Both the position numbers and the translations under genes were made by a program. A model generated the notes under the pieces. The model made no database searches, had not been told where the DNA came from, and saw only the letters and a program-made list of their open reading frames with translations. From positions 124,001 through 188,000 of the forward strand of contig NZ_ALJF01000004.1 in assembly GCF_000300855.1 (NCBI RefSeq): a DNA stretch of 64,000 bases, given 5' to 3'. This stretch comes from Agrobacterium albertimagni AOL15 (GTDB lineage: Bacteria > Pseudomonadota > Alphaproteobacteria > Rhizobiales > Rhizobiaceae). Below, piece by piece: positions 9,442 to 17,807 of the stretch (within the stretch, counting starts at the first letter, position 1; each line of letters opens with the position of its first letter).

Positions 9442-9810
9442 TTATTCCGTCAGATTGATCTGCTCGGTCTCGCCACCGGTGCAGGTGTAGCAGCAGTTTT
9501 CGCAATTCTCGGCATTCTCAGGACCGACGCCCCAATAGCTCTGCTTGTCGCCCGAAATCCAGGCGCCGTAGCAGATCGTCTCGCCTTCTTCACAAGACAG
9601 GGGGATCTCTTTGGTCTCGCCGTCATCGAGATAAAAGACCTGACCGTCGCCCGGCCAGATATGGTCGCGATCCTGGCTGTAGAGTTCGACCTCGACGGCG
9701 TTCGGATGATCGTTGCGCATGACAAAAGTCACGTCTGCCGCCAGTGCCGGTGCGGCCACGGCGACAGCCAGCGCCAAACCCATCCATCTCAAAGTTGCTT
9801 TTGCAACCAT
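9442..9810 (-). CDS. Hypothetical secreted cysteine-rich protein
   Basis: A 122-residue protein with a clear signal peptide (charged MVAKATLRW, hydrophobic core, cleavage near ALA-ADV at about 24). The mature part is small, acidic and has six cysteines, four of them in ENCENCCYTC near the C-terminus, which suggests disulfides or metal binding in the periplasm. The VTFVMRNDHPNAVEVELYSQ-like beginning reads as a beta-sandwich strand pair. I do not recognise a named family. It lies upstream of aphA on the same strand with a 138-base gap, so joint transcription is possible but not shown. Confidence 0.7.
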   Translation of the reverse strand: MVAKATLRWMGLALAVAVAAPALAADVTFVMRNDHPNAVEVELYSQDRDHIWPGDGQVFYLDDGETKEIPLSCEEGETICYGAWISGDKQSYWGVGPENAENCENCCYTCTGGETEQINLTE

Positions 9811-9931
9811 TTGAAGTCCATCCCCCCGGAAACTTGGAACGGACGGACGATAAGCAGATGCGTCGATCGCTGAAAAGGGCGAAGATCAGACGTTTTTTGG
9901 GCTCAATCTCAAGAACTTGGCAGAGATGCCC

Positions 9932-10462
9932 TCAGGCCACAGTTTTCCAGAAGATCACCGTGTCGCAGTAGCGACCATCCGGAAACAGCGCGTAATTCGG
10001 AATGATGCCGGAACGCTGCCAGCCGAGCTTTTCATAAAGCGCCTCGGCGAGTTCTCCGGCCGCCGTATCAAGCACCAGAAGCGTGCGCCCCGCCTGCGCC
10101 GCCCCCTGTTCAGCGGCCGCCATCAGCGCCTTCGACAAGCCGAGACCCCGGGCGTCGCGATGCACCAAAAGCTTCATCAGATCGCCGCGATGCGGCTGGT
10201 TCGGTTTCGAGGCAAAGCCGACCTGCACCGTGCCGACCAGACGATCGCCGAGAAAGGCGCCGTAAAGGAGGACCTCTCCGCGCCCGACTGCCTCTGCGAC
10301 GCCGCGCCAGAAGGCTTCACCATCCTTAGGTGTAAAGGGCGACATGAAGCCCAGGGAGGCCCCATCCTCCACACAATCGGACAGGGCTTCGCAAAGGTCT
10401 GGCAAGGCTGCGAGCGCATCGGCTTTTGAGAGCAGGCGGATATCAGTCTGGGCGGCGGGCAT
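9932..10462 (-). CDS. GNAT family N-acetyltransferase
   Basis: A 176-residue acetyltransferase of the GNAT fold. The acetyl-CoA-binding region is seen as MKLLVHRDARGLGLSKALM (motif A, with R-x-x-G-x-G/A-type turn) at about 115-133, preceded by the GTVQVGFA beta strand and followed by TLLVLDTAAGELAEALYEKLGW. This last pattern is typical of small-molecule or antibiotic-type acetyltransferases. The substrate is unknown. It begins 34 bases after the end of the XRE-cupin gene on the same strand, so the two probably form an operon and the regulator may control it. Confidence 0.85.
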   Translation of the reverse strand: MPAAQTDIRLLSKADALAALPDLCEALSDCVEDGASLGFMSPFTPKDGEAFWRGVAEAVGRGEVLLYGAFLGDRLVGTVQVGFASKPNQPHRGDLMKLLVHRDARGLGLSKALMAAAEQGAAQAGRTLLVLDTAAGELAEALYEKLGWQRSGIIPNYALFPDGRYCDTVIFWKTVA

Positions 10463-10496
10463 GGGGTCAGGTCCTGTCGTCGGGATTGGGAGATGG

Positions 10497-11069
10497 TCAG
10501 GGGCCGAGGGAAATCACCACGGCATAGCGGGCGGGTTGATCGGTCGGGTTTCGATAGCCGTGCACATCACCGACATTCATGAAGAGGCAGTCGCCGGCTT
10601 CGAGCCGGTGCACTGTGTCACCGACGGTCAATTCGATCACGCCATCGAAGACCCAGACATGCTGGGCTTGGCTGCGCCCGCTCGGGCGGCCGGGAAAGCG
10701 CACTTCGGCACCGGCCGGAAACTCGACCTCGACGATATCGGTCCCGCTGCCGGTCCCTTGGGCCGAGACGGCGCGGCGCAGATAGCCGCTTTCCGGATCG
10801 CGCCAGACCGGCTGATCGTCCCGCCGGGCAAGCGGCGACGGCTCGGTTTCAGCGCTGGCAAAAAAGACAGAGAGCGAAACCCCGAGCGCCGAGCAGAGCC
10901 GAGCCAGAAGCGCTGCCGTCGGGCTTGCCTCGGAGCGTTCGATCCGCGAGATCATCGCCCGGCTGACGCCTGAGAGGTCCGCCAACTGGTCGAGTGTCAG
11001 CCCCCGCTCGACGCGCAGGCGCTTCAGCCTTTCGGCGACATGTTTCTCGAATTGATCCTCTGATTCCAT
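10497..11069 (-). CDS. XRE-family transcriptional regulator with cupin domain
   Basis: A 190-residue two-domain repressor-type protein. Residues about 10-65 form the helix-turn-helix (RGLTLDQLADLSGVSRAMIS) and residues about 110-185 a cupin_2 small-molecule sensor (FPGRPSGRSQAQHVWVF, LEAGDCLFMNVGDVHG). Cupin-XRE regulators usually sense a metabolite of the pathway they control. It is divergent from a second, related XRE-cupin gene at 11193, and probably co-transcribed with the GNAT gene downstream. Confidence 0.88.
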   Translation of the reverse strand: MESEDQFEKHVAERLKRLRVERGLTLDQLADLSGVSRAMISRIERSEASPTAALLARLCSALGVSLSVFFASAETEPSPLARRDDQPVWRDPESGYLRRAVSAQGTGSGTDIVEVEFPAGAEVRFPGRPSGRSQAQHVWVFDGVIELTVGDTVHRLEAGDCLFMNVGDVHGYRNPTDQPARYAVVISLGP

Positions 11070-11192
11070 TATCTGAGAATTTCACGCGCAGATATTGGAG
11101 TCAAGCTTTCCTGCGCACCCTCTTCCGTTGCGGCTGCCGGTCGGCGTAAAAGAGGCGGTCGGCACCCGCTGACGTGACCGCAGGACATTCTG

Positions 11193-11759
11193 ATGCAGCA
11201 GCACACTCCCGAGATCGGCCCGGCCATCAAGCGCGAGCGCAAGGCGCGTAAGCTAACTCTTGAACAGCTCGGCACGCTCTCCGGTGTCTCCAAGTCGATG
11301 CTGAGCCAGATAGAGCGCGGCGAGGCCAATCCGACCTTCGCGGTACTCTGGAGCCTCACCCAGGCGATGGAGATTGAACTCTCGGATCTGATCGGTAACG
11401 GCACCTCCGTCGCCGGGCGCGAGGAGATCGAGGTGACCTCGGTCATGCACACACCCGTCATCCGCAGCGCCGACGGTTCCTGCCGGTTGAAGATCCTGAG
11501 CTCACCCCGCCTTGCCGGCCAGACGGAATGGTACGACCTCGAAATGGATCCGGGCGGCGCCCTTGTGAGCCAGCCGCATTCGATCGGTGCTTTCGAACAT
11601 TTCACCGCCTTTACCGATGGTTTCGAGATTTCCAGCGGCGGCAGCAAGACGGTCATAAGGACCGGCGAAACCGCCCGTTACCGCGCCGATGTTCCGCATG
11701 CGATCCGCAATTGCGGAACGGATATCGGCAAAGGCCTGCTGGTCGTGCTACACAGATAG
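11193..11759 (+). CDS. XRE-family transcriptional regulator with cupin domain, upstream of kbl-tdh
   Basis: A 188-residue regulator: helix-turn-helix at about 10-65 (RKLTLEQLGTLSGVSKSMLS) and a cupin-like C-terminal domain (about 105-185, SIGAFEHFTAFTDG, RTGETARYRADVPHAI). It is encoded just before kbl-tdh on the same strand, with 82 bases to kbl. The arrangement suggests control of threonine catabolism. A cluster of short inverted repeats (GGAAATTCC, ATTCC-N8-GGAAT) lies directly between it and kbl and is the best candidate for its operator. Confidence 0.88.
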   Translation: MQQHTPEIGPAIKRERKARKLTLEQLGTLSGVSKSMLSQIERGEANPTFAVLWSLTQAMEIELSDLIGNGTSVAGREEIEVTSVMHTPVIRSADGSCRLKILSSPRLAGQTEWYDLEMDPGGALVSQPHSIGAFEHFTAFTDGFEISSGGSKTVIRTGETARYRADVPHAIRNCGTDIGKGLLVVLHR

Positions 11760-11766
11760 GCGAAAA

Positions 11767-11818
11767 GGAAATTCCAAAATATCGATTGCGGCAGGGCAAA
11801 ATTCCGATATGCTGGAAT
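11767..11818. promoter_or_regulatory. Candidate operator cluster upstream of kbl
   Basis: The self-complementary nonamer GGAAATTCC (11767-11775) and the inverted repeat ATTCC-N8-GGAAT (11801-11818) lie between the XRE-cupin gene and kbl. Repeated ATTCC half-sites ahead of a metabolic operon next to its presumed regulator suggest an operator; this is inference from position and symmetry. Confidence 0.4.
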
Positions 11819-11841
11819 TATTCAGCATCGAGGGATTTCCC

Positions 11842-13044
11842 ATGCAGACCGGCTTTCTCGACCACATCACCGAAACCCTTCAGGGCATCGAAGCCGACGG
11901 GCTTCTGAAGCGCGAGCGCGAAATCGTCAGCTCGCAATCGGGCCGCATCCAGGTGCGCGATGCGAGGGGCACGCGCGAGATGATCAATCTCTGTGCCAAC
12001 AATTATCTCGGCCTTGCCAATCATCCCGAGATCGAAAAGGCCGCCAAGGCCGCGATCGACAGCCACGGTTTCGGAATGGCCTCGGTGCGCTTCATCTGCG
12101 GCGCGCAGGACATTCACCGCGAACTGGAGCAGGCGATTGCCCGCTATCTCGATAAGGACGATGCGATCCTGTTTGCCGCCTGTTTCGACGCCAATGGCGG
12201 GATCTTCGAGACGCTGCTCGGTCCCGAAGACGCGATCATTTCCGACAGCCTCAACCACGCCTCGATCATCGACGGCGTGCGGCTCTCCAAGGCGAAGCGC
12301 TATCGCTATGCCAATTCGGACATGGACGGGCTGGAAGACGAGCTGAAGAAGGCGGTTGCCGACGGCACGCGTTTCCGGCTTGTAGCCACTGATGGCGTCT
12401 TCTCGATGGACGGCTATGTCGCCAAGCTGCCGGAGATCTGCGCGCTCGCCGAGAAATACGGCGCGATGGTGATGATCGACGAGTGCCATGCCACCGGCCA
12501 TCTCGGCGACAAAGGCAAGGGCACCCCGACGCTGACCGGTGTCGGCACCCGCGTCGACATCATCACCGGTACCTTTGGCAAGACTTTGGGCGGCGCCATG
12601 GGCGGCTTCATCGCCGGCCCGAAGGCGGCCATCGACCTGCTTCGCCAGCGGGCACGGCCCTATCTCTTCTCCAACAGCCTCGCCCCCGCTGTCGCTGCTG
12701 GCTCGTTGAAGGCAATCGAGATTGCTGAAAGCGCCGACGATCTGCGCGAAAGGCTCGCCGGCCATACCAGACGCTTCCGCCAGGGCCTGACCGAGGCCGG
12801 CTTCGAGTTGCTTCCTGGCGAGACGCCGATCATCCCGGTCATGACCCATGACGCTGTGCTGGCGCAGAAGCTTGCCGCCGAGCTCGATGCGCGCGGCGTC
12901 TATGTCGCTGGCTTCTTTTTCCCCGTCGTGCCCAAGGGCCAGGCCCGCATCCGCACCCAGATGTCGGCAGCGCTTTCCGAGGCCGATATCGACACCGCCA
13001 TCGCCGCATTCATCGATGCCGGCAAGACCATCGGGATGATCTGA
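11842..13044 (+). CDS. kbl: Glycine C-acetyltransferase (2-amino-3-ketobutyrate CoA ligase)
   Basis: A 400-residue PLP enzyme of the alpha-oxoamine synthase family. It splits 2-amino-3-oxobutyrate with CoA into glycine and acetyl-CoA, the second step of threonine degradation. The PLP lysine is Lys247 in [23 protein letters not shown] (about 213-222) and [12 protein letters not shown] (about 134-145) are the cofactor-binding segments. Length equals that of E. coli Kbl. ATG 11842 has GAGGGA six bases upstream; the frame is open further upstream but overlaps the regulator gene. tdh starts two bases after the stop, so the pair is translationally coupled. Confidence 0.96.
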   Translation: MQTGFLDHITETLQGIEADGLLKREREIVSSQSGRIQVRDARGTREMINLCANNYLGLANHPEIEKAAKAAIDSHGFGMASVRFICGAQDIHRELEQAIARYLDKDDAILFAACFDANGGIFETLLGPEDAIISDSLNHASIIDGVRLSKAKRYRYANSDMDGLEDELKKAVADGTRFRLVATDGVFSMDGYVAKLPEICALAEKYGAMVMIDECHATGHLGDKGKGTPTLTGVGTRVDIITGTFGKTLGGAMGGFIAGPKAAIDLLRQRARPYLFSNSLAPAVAAGSLKAIEIAESADDLRERLAGHTRRFRQGLTEAGFELLPGETPIIPVMTHDAVLAQKLAAELDARGVYVAGFFFPVVPKGQARIRTQMSAALSEADIDTAIAAFIDAGKTIGMI

Positions 13045-13046
13045 CC

Positions 13047-14072
13047 ATGAAGGCGCTCTCCAAGCAGAAATCAGAAGTCGGCATCTGGATGATCGACGCA
13101 GCCGTCCCCGAGATCGGGCCCGACGACGTGCTGGTGAAGATCAACAAAACAGGCATTTGCGGCACCGACGTGCACATCTACAAATGGGACGAGTGGGCGC
13201 AGAAGACGATCCCCGTGCCGATGATCACAGGCCATGAATATGCCGGCGAGATCGTCGCCGTCGGTGCCAATGTGCGCAATCTCCAGATTGGCCAGCGCGT
13301 TTCCGGCGAGGGCCATCTCGTCGGCATGAACAGCCGCGCTTCACGCGCCGGCAAATATCATCTCGACCCCGAGACAAAGGGCATTGGCGTCAATGTGCAG
13401 GGTACCTTTGCCGAGTTCGCCAAGATCCCGGCCTTCAACATCATCCCGCTGCCGGACACGATCGACGACGAGATCGGCGCGATCCTCGATCCGCTCGGCA
13501 ATGCCGTGCACACCGCACTCGCCTTCGATCTCGTCGGCGAGGACGTCATCATCACCGGCGCTGGCCCGATCGGCATCATGGGTGCGGCGATTGCCCGCCA
13601 TGTCGGCGCACGCCACGTCGTGATCACCGACGTCAATCCGGAGCGGCTGGCGCTTGCGGCAGAAGTCGCCGACGTGCATCCGGTCAACGTCGCGAACGAA
13701 GACCTGCGCGACGTGATGTCAAAGCTGAAGATGAAGGAAGGCTTCGATGTCGGGCTCGAAATGAGCGGCTCGCCGGCGGCCCTCGACCAGATGATCGACC
13801 ATCTGGTGATGGGCGGTCGCATCGCGCTTCTCGGCGTGCCGGCCCGGCCCTTCCATTTCGACCTCTCCAAGGTCGTCTTCCGCATGGTGACGCTCAAAGG
13901 CATCTATGGCCGCGAGATGTTCGACACCTGGCACAAGATGCTCGCCATGCTCGAAAGCGGCCTCGATATCCGCAAGGTCATCACGCACCGGATGAAGGTG
14001 GACGACTATGCGGAAGCCTTCGAACTCGCCAGCGCCGGCAAGGCGAGCAAGATCGTGCTCGACTGGACCTGA
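13047..14072 (+). CDS. tdh: L-threonine 3-dehydrogenase lacking structural-zinc cysteines
   Basis: A 341-residue zinc-type medium-chain dehydrogenase that oxidises threonine to 2-amino-3-oxobutyrate with NAD+. Catalytic zinc ligands Cys38 (GICGTDVH), His63 and Glu64 (GHEYAG) are present, as are the Rossmann motif [10 protein letters not shown] (about 171-180) and the end segments [13 protein letters not shown] and ITHR. The lobe that in E. coli Tdh carries four cysteines for structural zinc (after GEGH) reads [17 protein letters not shown] here, with no cysteine. The enzyme is otherwise full length, so the fold is probably kept without this zinc. It is coupled to kbl two bases upstream. Confidence 0.94.
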   Translation: MKALSKQKSEVGIWMIDAAVPEIGPDDVLVKINKTGICGTDVHIYKWDEWAQKTIPVPMITGHEYAGEIVAVGANVRNLQIGQRVSGEGHLVGMNSRASRAGKYHLDPETKGIGVNVQGTFAEFAKIPAFNIIPLPDTIDDEIGAILDPLGNAVHTALAFDLVGEDVIITGAGPIGIMGAAIARHVGARHVVITDVNPERLALAAEVADVHPVNVANEDLRDVMSKLKMKEGFDVGLEMSGSPAALDQMIDHLVMGGRIALLGVPARPFHFDLSKVVFRMVTLKGIYGREMFDTWHKMLAMLESGLDIRKVITHRMKVDDYAEAFELASAGKASKIVLDWT

Positions 14073-14164
14073 GCCTGAGAGCGCAGAAAGACGCCCACCG
14101 GCAAATAGGTGGGAACATAGAGCGGCTTTTCGACGTATGGTGATGGTCTGAAACGGGAGTCGTC

Positions 14165-14893
14165 ATGCGGAAAATCGGTCGAGTGCGGGAAGTCTGGCGC
14201 TATCCGGTGAGTTCTCTTGGCGGGGAGCCGCTCGCCTCGATCACCGTCTCGGCTGAAGGCATTGAGGGTGACCGGCGCTTTGCGCTGTTCGATCCGGAAA
14301 CGGGCCTTGCCGCCGCCCCTGAGAAGGAAACGCGTTGGCGTCCCGCCCTCTTCATCACAGCCTCACAACCGGCAACCGGATTGCCTGTCCTGCGCTTCGC
14401 CGACGGCGCCGAGCATGCACTCGATGACGGCGAATTGCCGGACCGGCTGGCAGAGCATTTCGGTTTCCCGGTCGCGATCGGGCTCGTCGGCACCGGTGAT
14501 TACCGCTTCCCCGTGGTCTCCAACCGCTACAAGCCGGCCCAACTTCACCTTGTGACCACGGCTTCGGTCAGCGCGCTCGCTGCGATCACAGGCCTTGCGC
14601 CGATCGATGCGAGGCGTTTTCGCCCTTCGGTGCTCATCGAAACGGAAGACGAAGCGGGCTTCATGGAAAACGACTGGGTGGGTCATACCGTCAGGATCGG
14701 CGAAGCGGAGATCCATGTGACGGAAGCCTCGCGCCGCTGCGGCATGACGCTGGTCGCCCAGCCGGGCCTTGCCGAAGAGCCTGATGTCCTGCGCGGCATC
14801 ATGCGCCACAACAAACGCAATCTCGGCGTCTATGCTACGCCCAACGAAGGCGTGACAATCAGCGTCGGCGACGAAGTTTATGCCGAGATCTGA
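14165..14893 (+). CDS. MOSC domain-containing protein
   Basis: A 242-residue protein with an N-terminal MOSC beta-barrel domain (VREVWRYPVSSLGGEPL, GDRRFALFD) and the C-terminal MOSC core, including the family cysteine in EASRRCGMTL at about residue 195. MOSC proteins carry sulfur or molybdenum cofactor and include mARC/YcbX-type reductases that detoxify N-hydroxylated bases; this one lacks a ferredoxin domain and is shorter than YcbX. It stands after tdh with a 92-base gap. Its last 16 bases overlap, tail to tail, the end of the FAD-binding protein gene. Confidence 0.85.
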   Translation: MRKIGRVREVWRYPVSSLGGEPLASITVSAEGIEGDRRFALFDPETGLAAAPEKETRWRPALFITASQPATGLPVLRFADGAEHALDDGELPDRLAEHFGFPVAIGLVGTGDYRFPVVSNRYKPAQLHLVTTASVSALAAITGLAPIDARRFRPSVLIETEDEAGFMENDWVGHTVRIGEAEIHVTEASRRCGMTLVAQPGLAEEPDVLRGIMRHNKRNLGVYATPNEGVTISVGDEVYAEI

Positions 14894-16569
14894 AAAACGG
14901 GTGCCTCGGCTTCCGCGATATCCGCAAGGATCGCCCTGCCGACCGTCTCGCCGATATCCCGCGCGCTGGTGATGCCCTGCACGAAGGGCTCCTTGTGCAG
15001 CAGGAAGGCCACCGCTGCGCAATAGAGCCTTGCCGTTGACATCAGGCCAAGGCGCGGGCGGTAGAATTCATCGACGTCGATGCCACCGGTGCGCACGACA
15101 TCCGGATCCCGGTCGGGCGAGCGGATCGCCGTAGACTTCGGCGTGGCCGACTTGCGAACGCCGCCCTGCGCCACCAGCGTCGGAAAAGGCAGATCGGTCG
15201 CCGACAGCGTCTCCTGGCCGGTCGCATCGACAAAGGCGCCGAAGCTATGCGTGGTTCCGCCGACCACAATCTCGGCACCGCGCTCCAGGCCGTCCTCGGC
15301 GGTGCGGATTTCGTAATCCTCGCCGAGTTTCAGGATCGACAGCTTGCCCGCACGGGCAAGCGCCAGAAGCCGGCGGATCGACATCAGCGGCACCGTTGCA
15401 TAGTCGTCGATGAAGATGCCCTTGAAGTGGCGGTGGAAGCGCTTCAGGTCGTTTTCATCGATATGCGGAATGACCCGGGCGACAATCTCGTGGGTGATCA
15501 GGATCGCATAGCGCCACGGCACGGTGTAGCGCTTCTGCCGGTTCTCTTCGGCCTCCGCCAGATTTTTAGCTGCCCAGACGAAAGGATCGCTTTCGTTGCG
15601 ATCGGCATAATAGGCGGCAGCGAAGGTCTCGACCGTGAGCTGCGACAGACCGATCCGGGCGGCATAGTCGGGGTCGCGCGCGACGATTTCACCGCGAAAG
15701 AGCTCGAAGACCTCGTCGAGCAGATCGTGCCGGCCCGTGGCAATCAGCGCATCGATCGCTTCTTCGGTGCAGACGAGGGGCGTGACATACGGAAGCGGGC
15801 AGTAGAAATCGGCCTCCGGCAGGATGCCCTTGCGCGACATCAGCGTGGCCTTAAACCCATCCGTTCCTTCGGCCGGCTGATATTGCAGGTCGCCCGCCGC
15901 ATCGGCGTAGAACATGCCGTGGGCTGTGGCGACCGTCATCAGCGCGTCGATGCCGCTCAGCGACGTGCCGAGAATGCCCACCGCCTCATTGCGGATCGAC
16001 GTCAGAACCGTCGCCGGCCAGGGCGAAACGAAATAGCCGGGCCGAATTTCCGTGCTGTCGGGCCAGTTGTGGCCTGTCGCCATGACGACATGGTCGTAGG
16101 CCGCGTCATTCTGCCCGTCGGCATGGCTGACGCGAAGGCGAATGGCATCGGCCTGGATCTCGATATCGATCACCTTGTGGCGGGCGAGCACGATGATCTC
16201 GTGGCCGCGCTCAAGGGCCACCGCTCGCATCCGCTCGAACTGCGCCTGCATGTAGTCGCCGAGTACGAGACGCGGATAGAACTCCCGCTCGTCGATCGCC
16301 TCGCGCCGGATGCCGTGGCGCATCAGCGTCTCGTCGTCCTGTCGCCGCAGCCACTCGACCAGGGTCTCCGCAAACGCCGGAAACTCGATGCTCGGGATAT
16401 TGGAGAGCATGGCGGGGTCGTTCATGTCGGGATGGTAGGGCGTGCCCTTTCCCGGCTCGCCTTCCGCTTCGTAAAGCGTGATGGACAAGGGAACGGTGGA
16501 ACCGATCAGTTGTTTGAACGTGTAGAGGCCGGTGGGACCGGTGCCGATGATCGCAATTCTCGGAAACAT
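14878..16569 (-). CDS. FAD/NAD(P)-binding protein (HpyO / lysine-ornithine-monooxygenase-like)
   Basis: A 563-residue flavoprotein. The FAD Rossmann motif IGTGPTGLYT is at residues 8-17, NIPSIEFPAF and YPRLVLGDYM follow, and VMATGHNWPD (about 163-172) is the ATG-type motif. The architecture matches the FAD-NAD(P)-binding family (PF13454) that includes HpyO-like urate hydroxylases, though the substrate here is unknown. No monooxygenase partner is encoded nearby. It is convergent with the MOSC gene, with overlapping stops, and its promoter lies in the 163-base gap it shares with the divergent DUF2171 gene. Confidence 0.8.
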   Translation of the reverse strand: MFPRIAIIGTGPTGLYTFKQLIGSTVPLSITLYEAEGEPGKGTPYHPDMNDPAMLSNIPSIEFPAFAETLVEWLRRQDDETLMRHGIRREAIDEREFYPRLVLGDYMQAQFERMRAVALERGHEIIVLARHKVIDIEIQADAIRLRVSHADGQNDAAYDHVVMATGHNWPDSTEIRPGYFVSPWPATVLTSIRNEAVGILGTSLSGIDALMTVATAHGMFYADAAGDLQYQPAEGTDGFKATLMSRKGILPEADFYCPLPYVTPLVCTEEAIDALIATGRHDLLDEVFELFRGEIVARDPDYAARIGLSQLTVETFAAAYYADRNESDPFVWAAKNLAEAEENRQKRYTVPWRYAILITHEIVARVIPHIDENDLKRFHRHFKGIFIDDYATVPLMSIRRLLALARAGKLSILKLGEDYEIRTAEDGLERGAEIVVGGTTHSFGAFVDATGQETLSATDLPFPTLVAQGGVRKSATPKSTAIRSPDRDPDVVRTGGIDVDEFYRPRLGLMSTARLYCAAVAFLLHKEPFVQGITSARDIGETVGRAILADIAEAEAPVFQISA

Positions 16570-16732
16570 ATATGGACTCGCTGTCGGCGAGGGATCTCGC
16601 GCGGGTGTCTGTCAATGCATCTGAGGCATGGATGTTCCCCTGCCTGCCTGATGTCTTGTGTGGCGAGCGGCCGGAACAAATGCCACCCGTCGCGTCTTTC
16701 TTTGGCACCCCAACCCGAGAGGAGCATGACCA

Positions 16733-16966
16733 ATGATTTCTGCAGATCAGATCCGCGAACACATGGAAGTTCTCGCCCAGGACGGCGCCCATGTCGGCAC
16801 CGTCGACCACATGGACGGCGAAAGCCGCATCAAGCTGACCAAGAACGATTCCCCTGATGGCCAGCACCACTACATTCCGCTCGACTGGGTCGACCACGTC
16901 GATCAGCACGTTCATCTCTCGAAAAATGCCGATGACGTGCGCAAGGACTGGTCCTCGATGAATTGA
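16733..16966 (+). CDS. DUF2171 domain protein
   Basis: A 77-residue acidic protein matching DUF2171: a small beta-rich fold with VGTVDHMDGESRIKL and HYIPLDWVDHVD. GAGAGGAG at 16717-16724 is a strong ribosome site. A GGAAC followed 15 bases later by CGTC (16673-16696) vaguely resembles a general-stress promoter but the spacing is one short. Such proteins are often stress-induced; no precise function is known. Confidence 0.8.
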   Translation: MISADQIREHMEVLAQDGAHVGTVDHMDGESRIKLTKNDSPDGQHHYIPLDWVDHVDQHVHLSKNADDVRKDWSSMN

Positions 16967-16985
16967 GGCCTATACTGGCAGGAGG

Positions 16986-17014
16986 CAGGGGTCGCGTGGT
17001 GACACGCGGCCCCT
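16986..17014 (+). terminator. Hairpin after the DUF2171 gene
   Basis: Stem AGGGG-TCGCGTG paired to CACGCGG-CCCCT with a GTGA loop, 20 bases after the DUF2171 stop. There is no clear T-run behind it, so it may be a weak terminator or a leader hairpin of the next gene. Confidence 0.45.
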
Positions 17015-17050
17015 AACTTATGAAACGACCCCGATGGAGGAAAGAGCGCC

Positions 17051-17731
17051 ATGTTGCTGACACTCTCCCTGCCCCCGCGTTCGGGCCTGGCCAGAGCTCG
17101 CTGCACGAGCGACATCCTGAAGCGCTCAGCCGCATTGTGTCTTCTCGGCTTGATCACATTGCAGACATCCACCGTAGCCCGCGCCGACACCAGCGAACAG
17201 CATATGGATGGCAGCGGGCAAGAAGCCATCTTCGGCTTCGGCGGCGCGATGACGCGCGAAGACATGCTCAAAAGTGCGGCCCTCATCCCTGTCGACTATG
17301 AAAAGAATTACATCATCGGCGGTGGCTACCAGCTGTTTCCCTACGAGATCGGCGGAATCAGGCTGGGCGTCGAGGCCGGCATCGCGGCCCGCTTTGGCGA
17401 AGGTTTCACCGGCGAGGTCTGGGGCGGTGGCGTTGTGCGCTATGACCAGATCCGCCTCGGCGACGGCCTCTTTCTCTCGCCTGCATTCACGGCCGGTCTG
17501 AGCTTCGTCAATAAAGCACATCCGGGCCGCGAGGCTGATGAAGAGCGCGAGGACCAGGGCAATGCCCGCGCGCTCTTTTACCTCGGGCCGGAGGTCAATC
17601 TGTCCTTTAGCGAGACCTCGAATACGGAATTCTTCTGGCGTCTGCACCATCGCTCAGGCGCCTGGCGGACACTCGGCAACATGAAGGGTGCGACGAACGC
17701 CAATGTCGTCGGCGTGCGCTACAAGTTCTGA
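17051..17731 (+). CDS. PagL-like outer-membrane beta-barrel protein (acyloxyacyl hydrolase family)
   Basis: A 226-residue exported protein with a long signal region (hydrophobic core about 27-42, cleavage near ARA-DTS). The mature part alternates polar and apolar residues as in an outer-membrane barrel. The end, FFWRLHHRSGAW then a GVRYKF terminus with a final phenylalanine, resembles the lipid A 3-O-deacylase PagL family, whose catalytic His-Ser pair lies in an H-x-S segment. HHRSG keeps both residues. A GGAGGAAAG ribosome site precedes the ATG. Lipid A deacylation is therefore possible but unproven; sequence similarity is confined to the C-terminal part. Confidence 0.6.
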   Translation: MLLTLSLPPRSGLARARCTSDILKRSAALCLLGLITLQTSTVARADTSEQHMDGSGQEAIFGFGGAMTREDMLKSAALIPVDYEKNYIIGGGYQLFPYEIGGIRLGVEAGIAARFGEGFTGEVWGGGVVRYDQIRLGDGLFLSPAFTAGLSFVNKAHPGREADEEREDQGNARALFYLGPEVNLSFSETSNTEFFWRLHHRSGAWRTLGNMKGATNANVVGVRYKF

Positions 17732-17760
17732 GCCCATTGCTTTAATTCAGCGACGGCCAA

Positions 17761-17790
17761 AGGCCGCGGCAGTGCCGCGGCCTCTTTCGT
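17761..17790. terminator. Bidirectional terminator between convergent genes
   Basis: Near-perfect inverted repeat AGGCCGCGGCA/TGCCGCGGCCT around a single central base, followed by CTTTCGTT on the plus strand, between the stops of the PagL-like gene and the Ser-Asn repeat gene. Confidence 0.65.
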
Positions 17791-17807
17791 TCAATCCGGC
17801 GCGAGGA

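Noticed and set aside
9437..9452. A fifth ECF-type site at GGAATAA near 9443
   Set aside because: CGTT follows only four bases after GGAATAA, which is not the 14-base spacing, and the motif includes the stop codon of the secreted-protein gene.
8251..9873. 540-codon plus-strand open frame opposite aphA
   Set aside because: Antisense of a gene with full-length match to a known enzyme; it crosses the intergenic gap and ends without family signature.
15247..16857. 536-codon plus-strand open frame opposite the FAD protein gene
   Set aside because: Reads through the intergenic region and into DUF2171; no recognisable domain, FAD gene on the other strand is clear.
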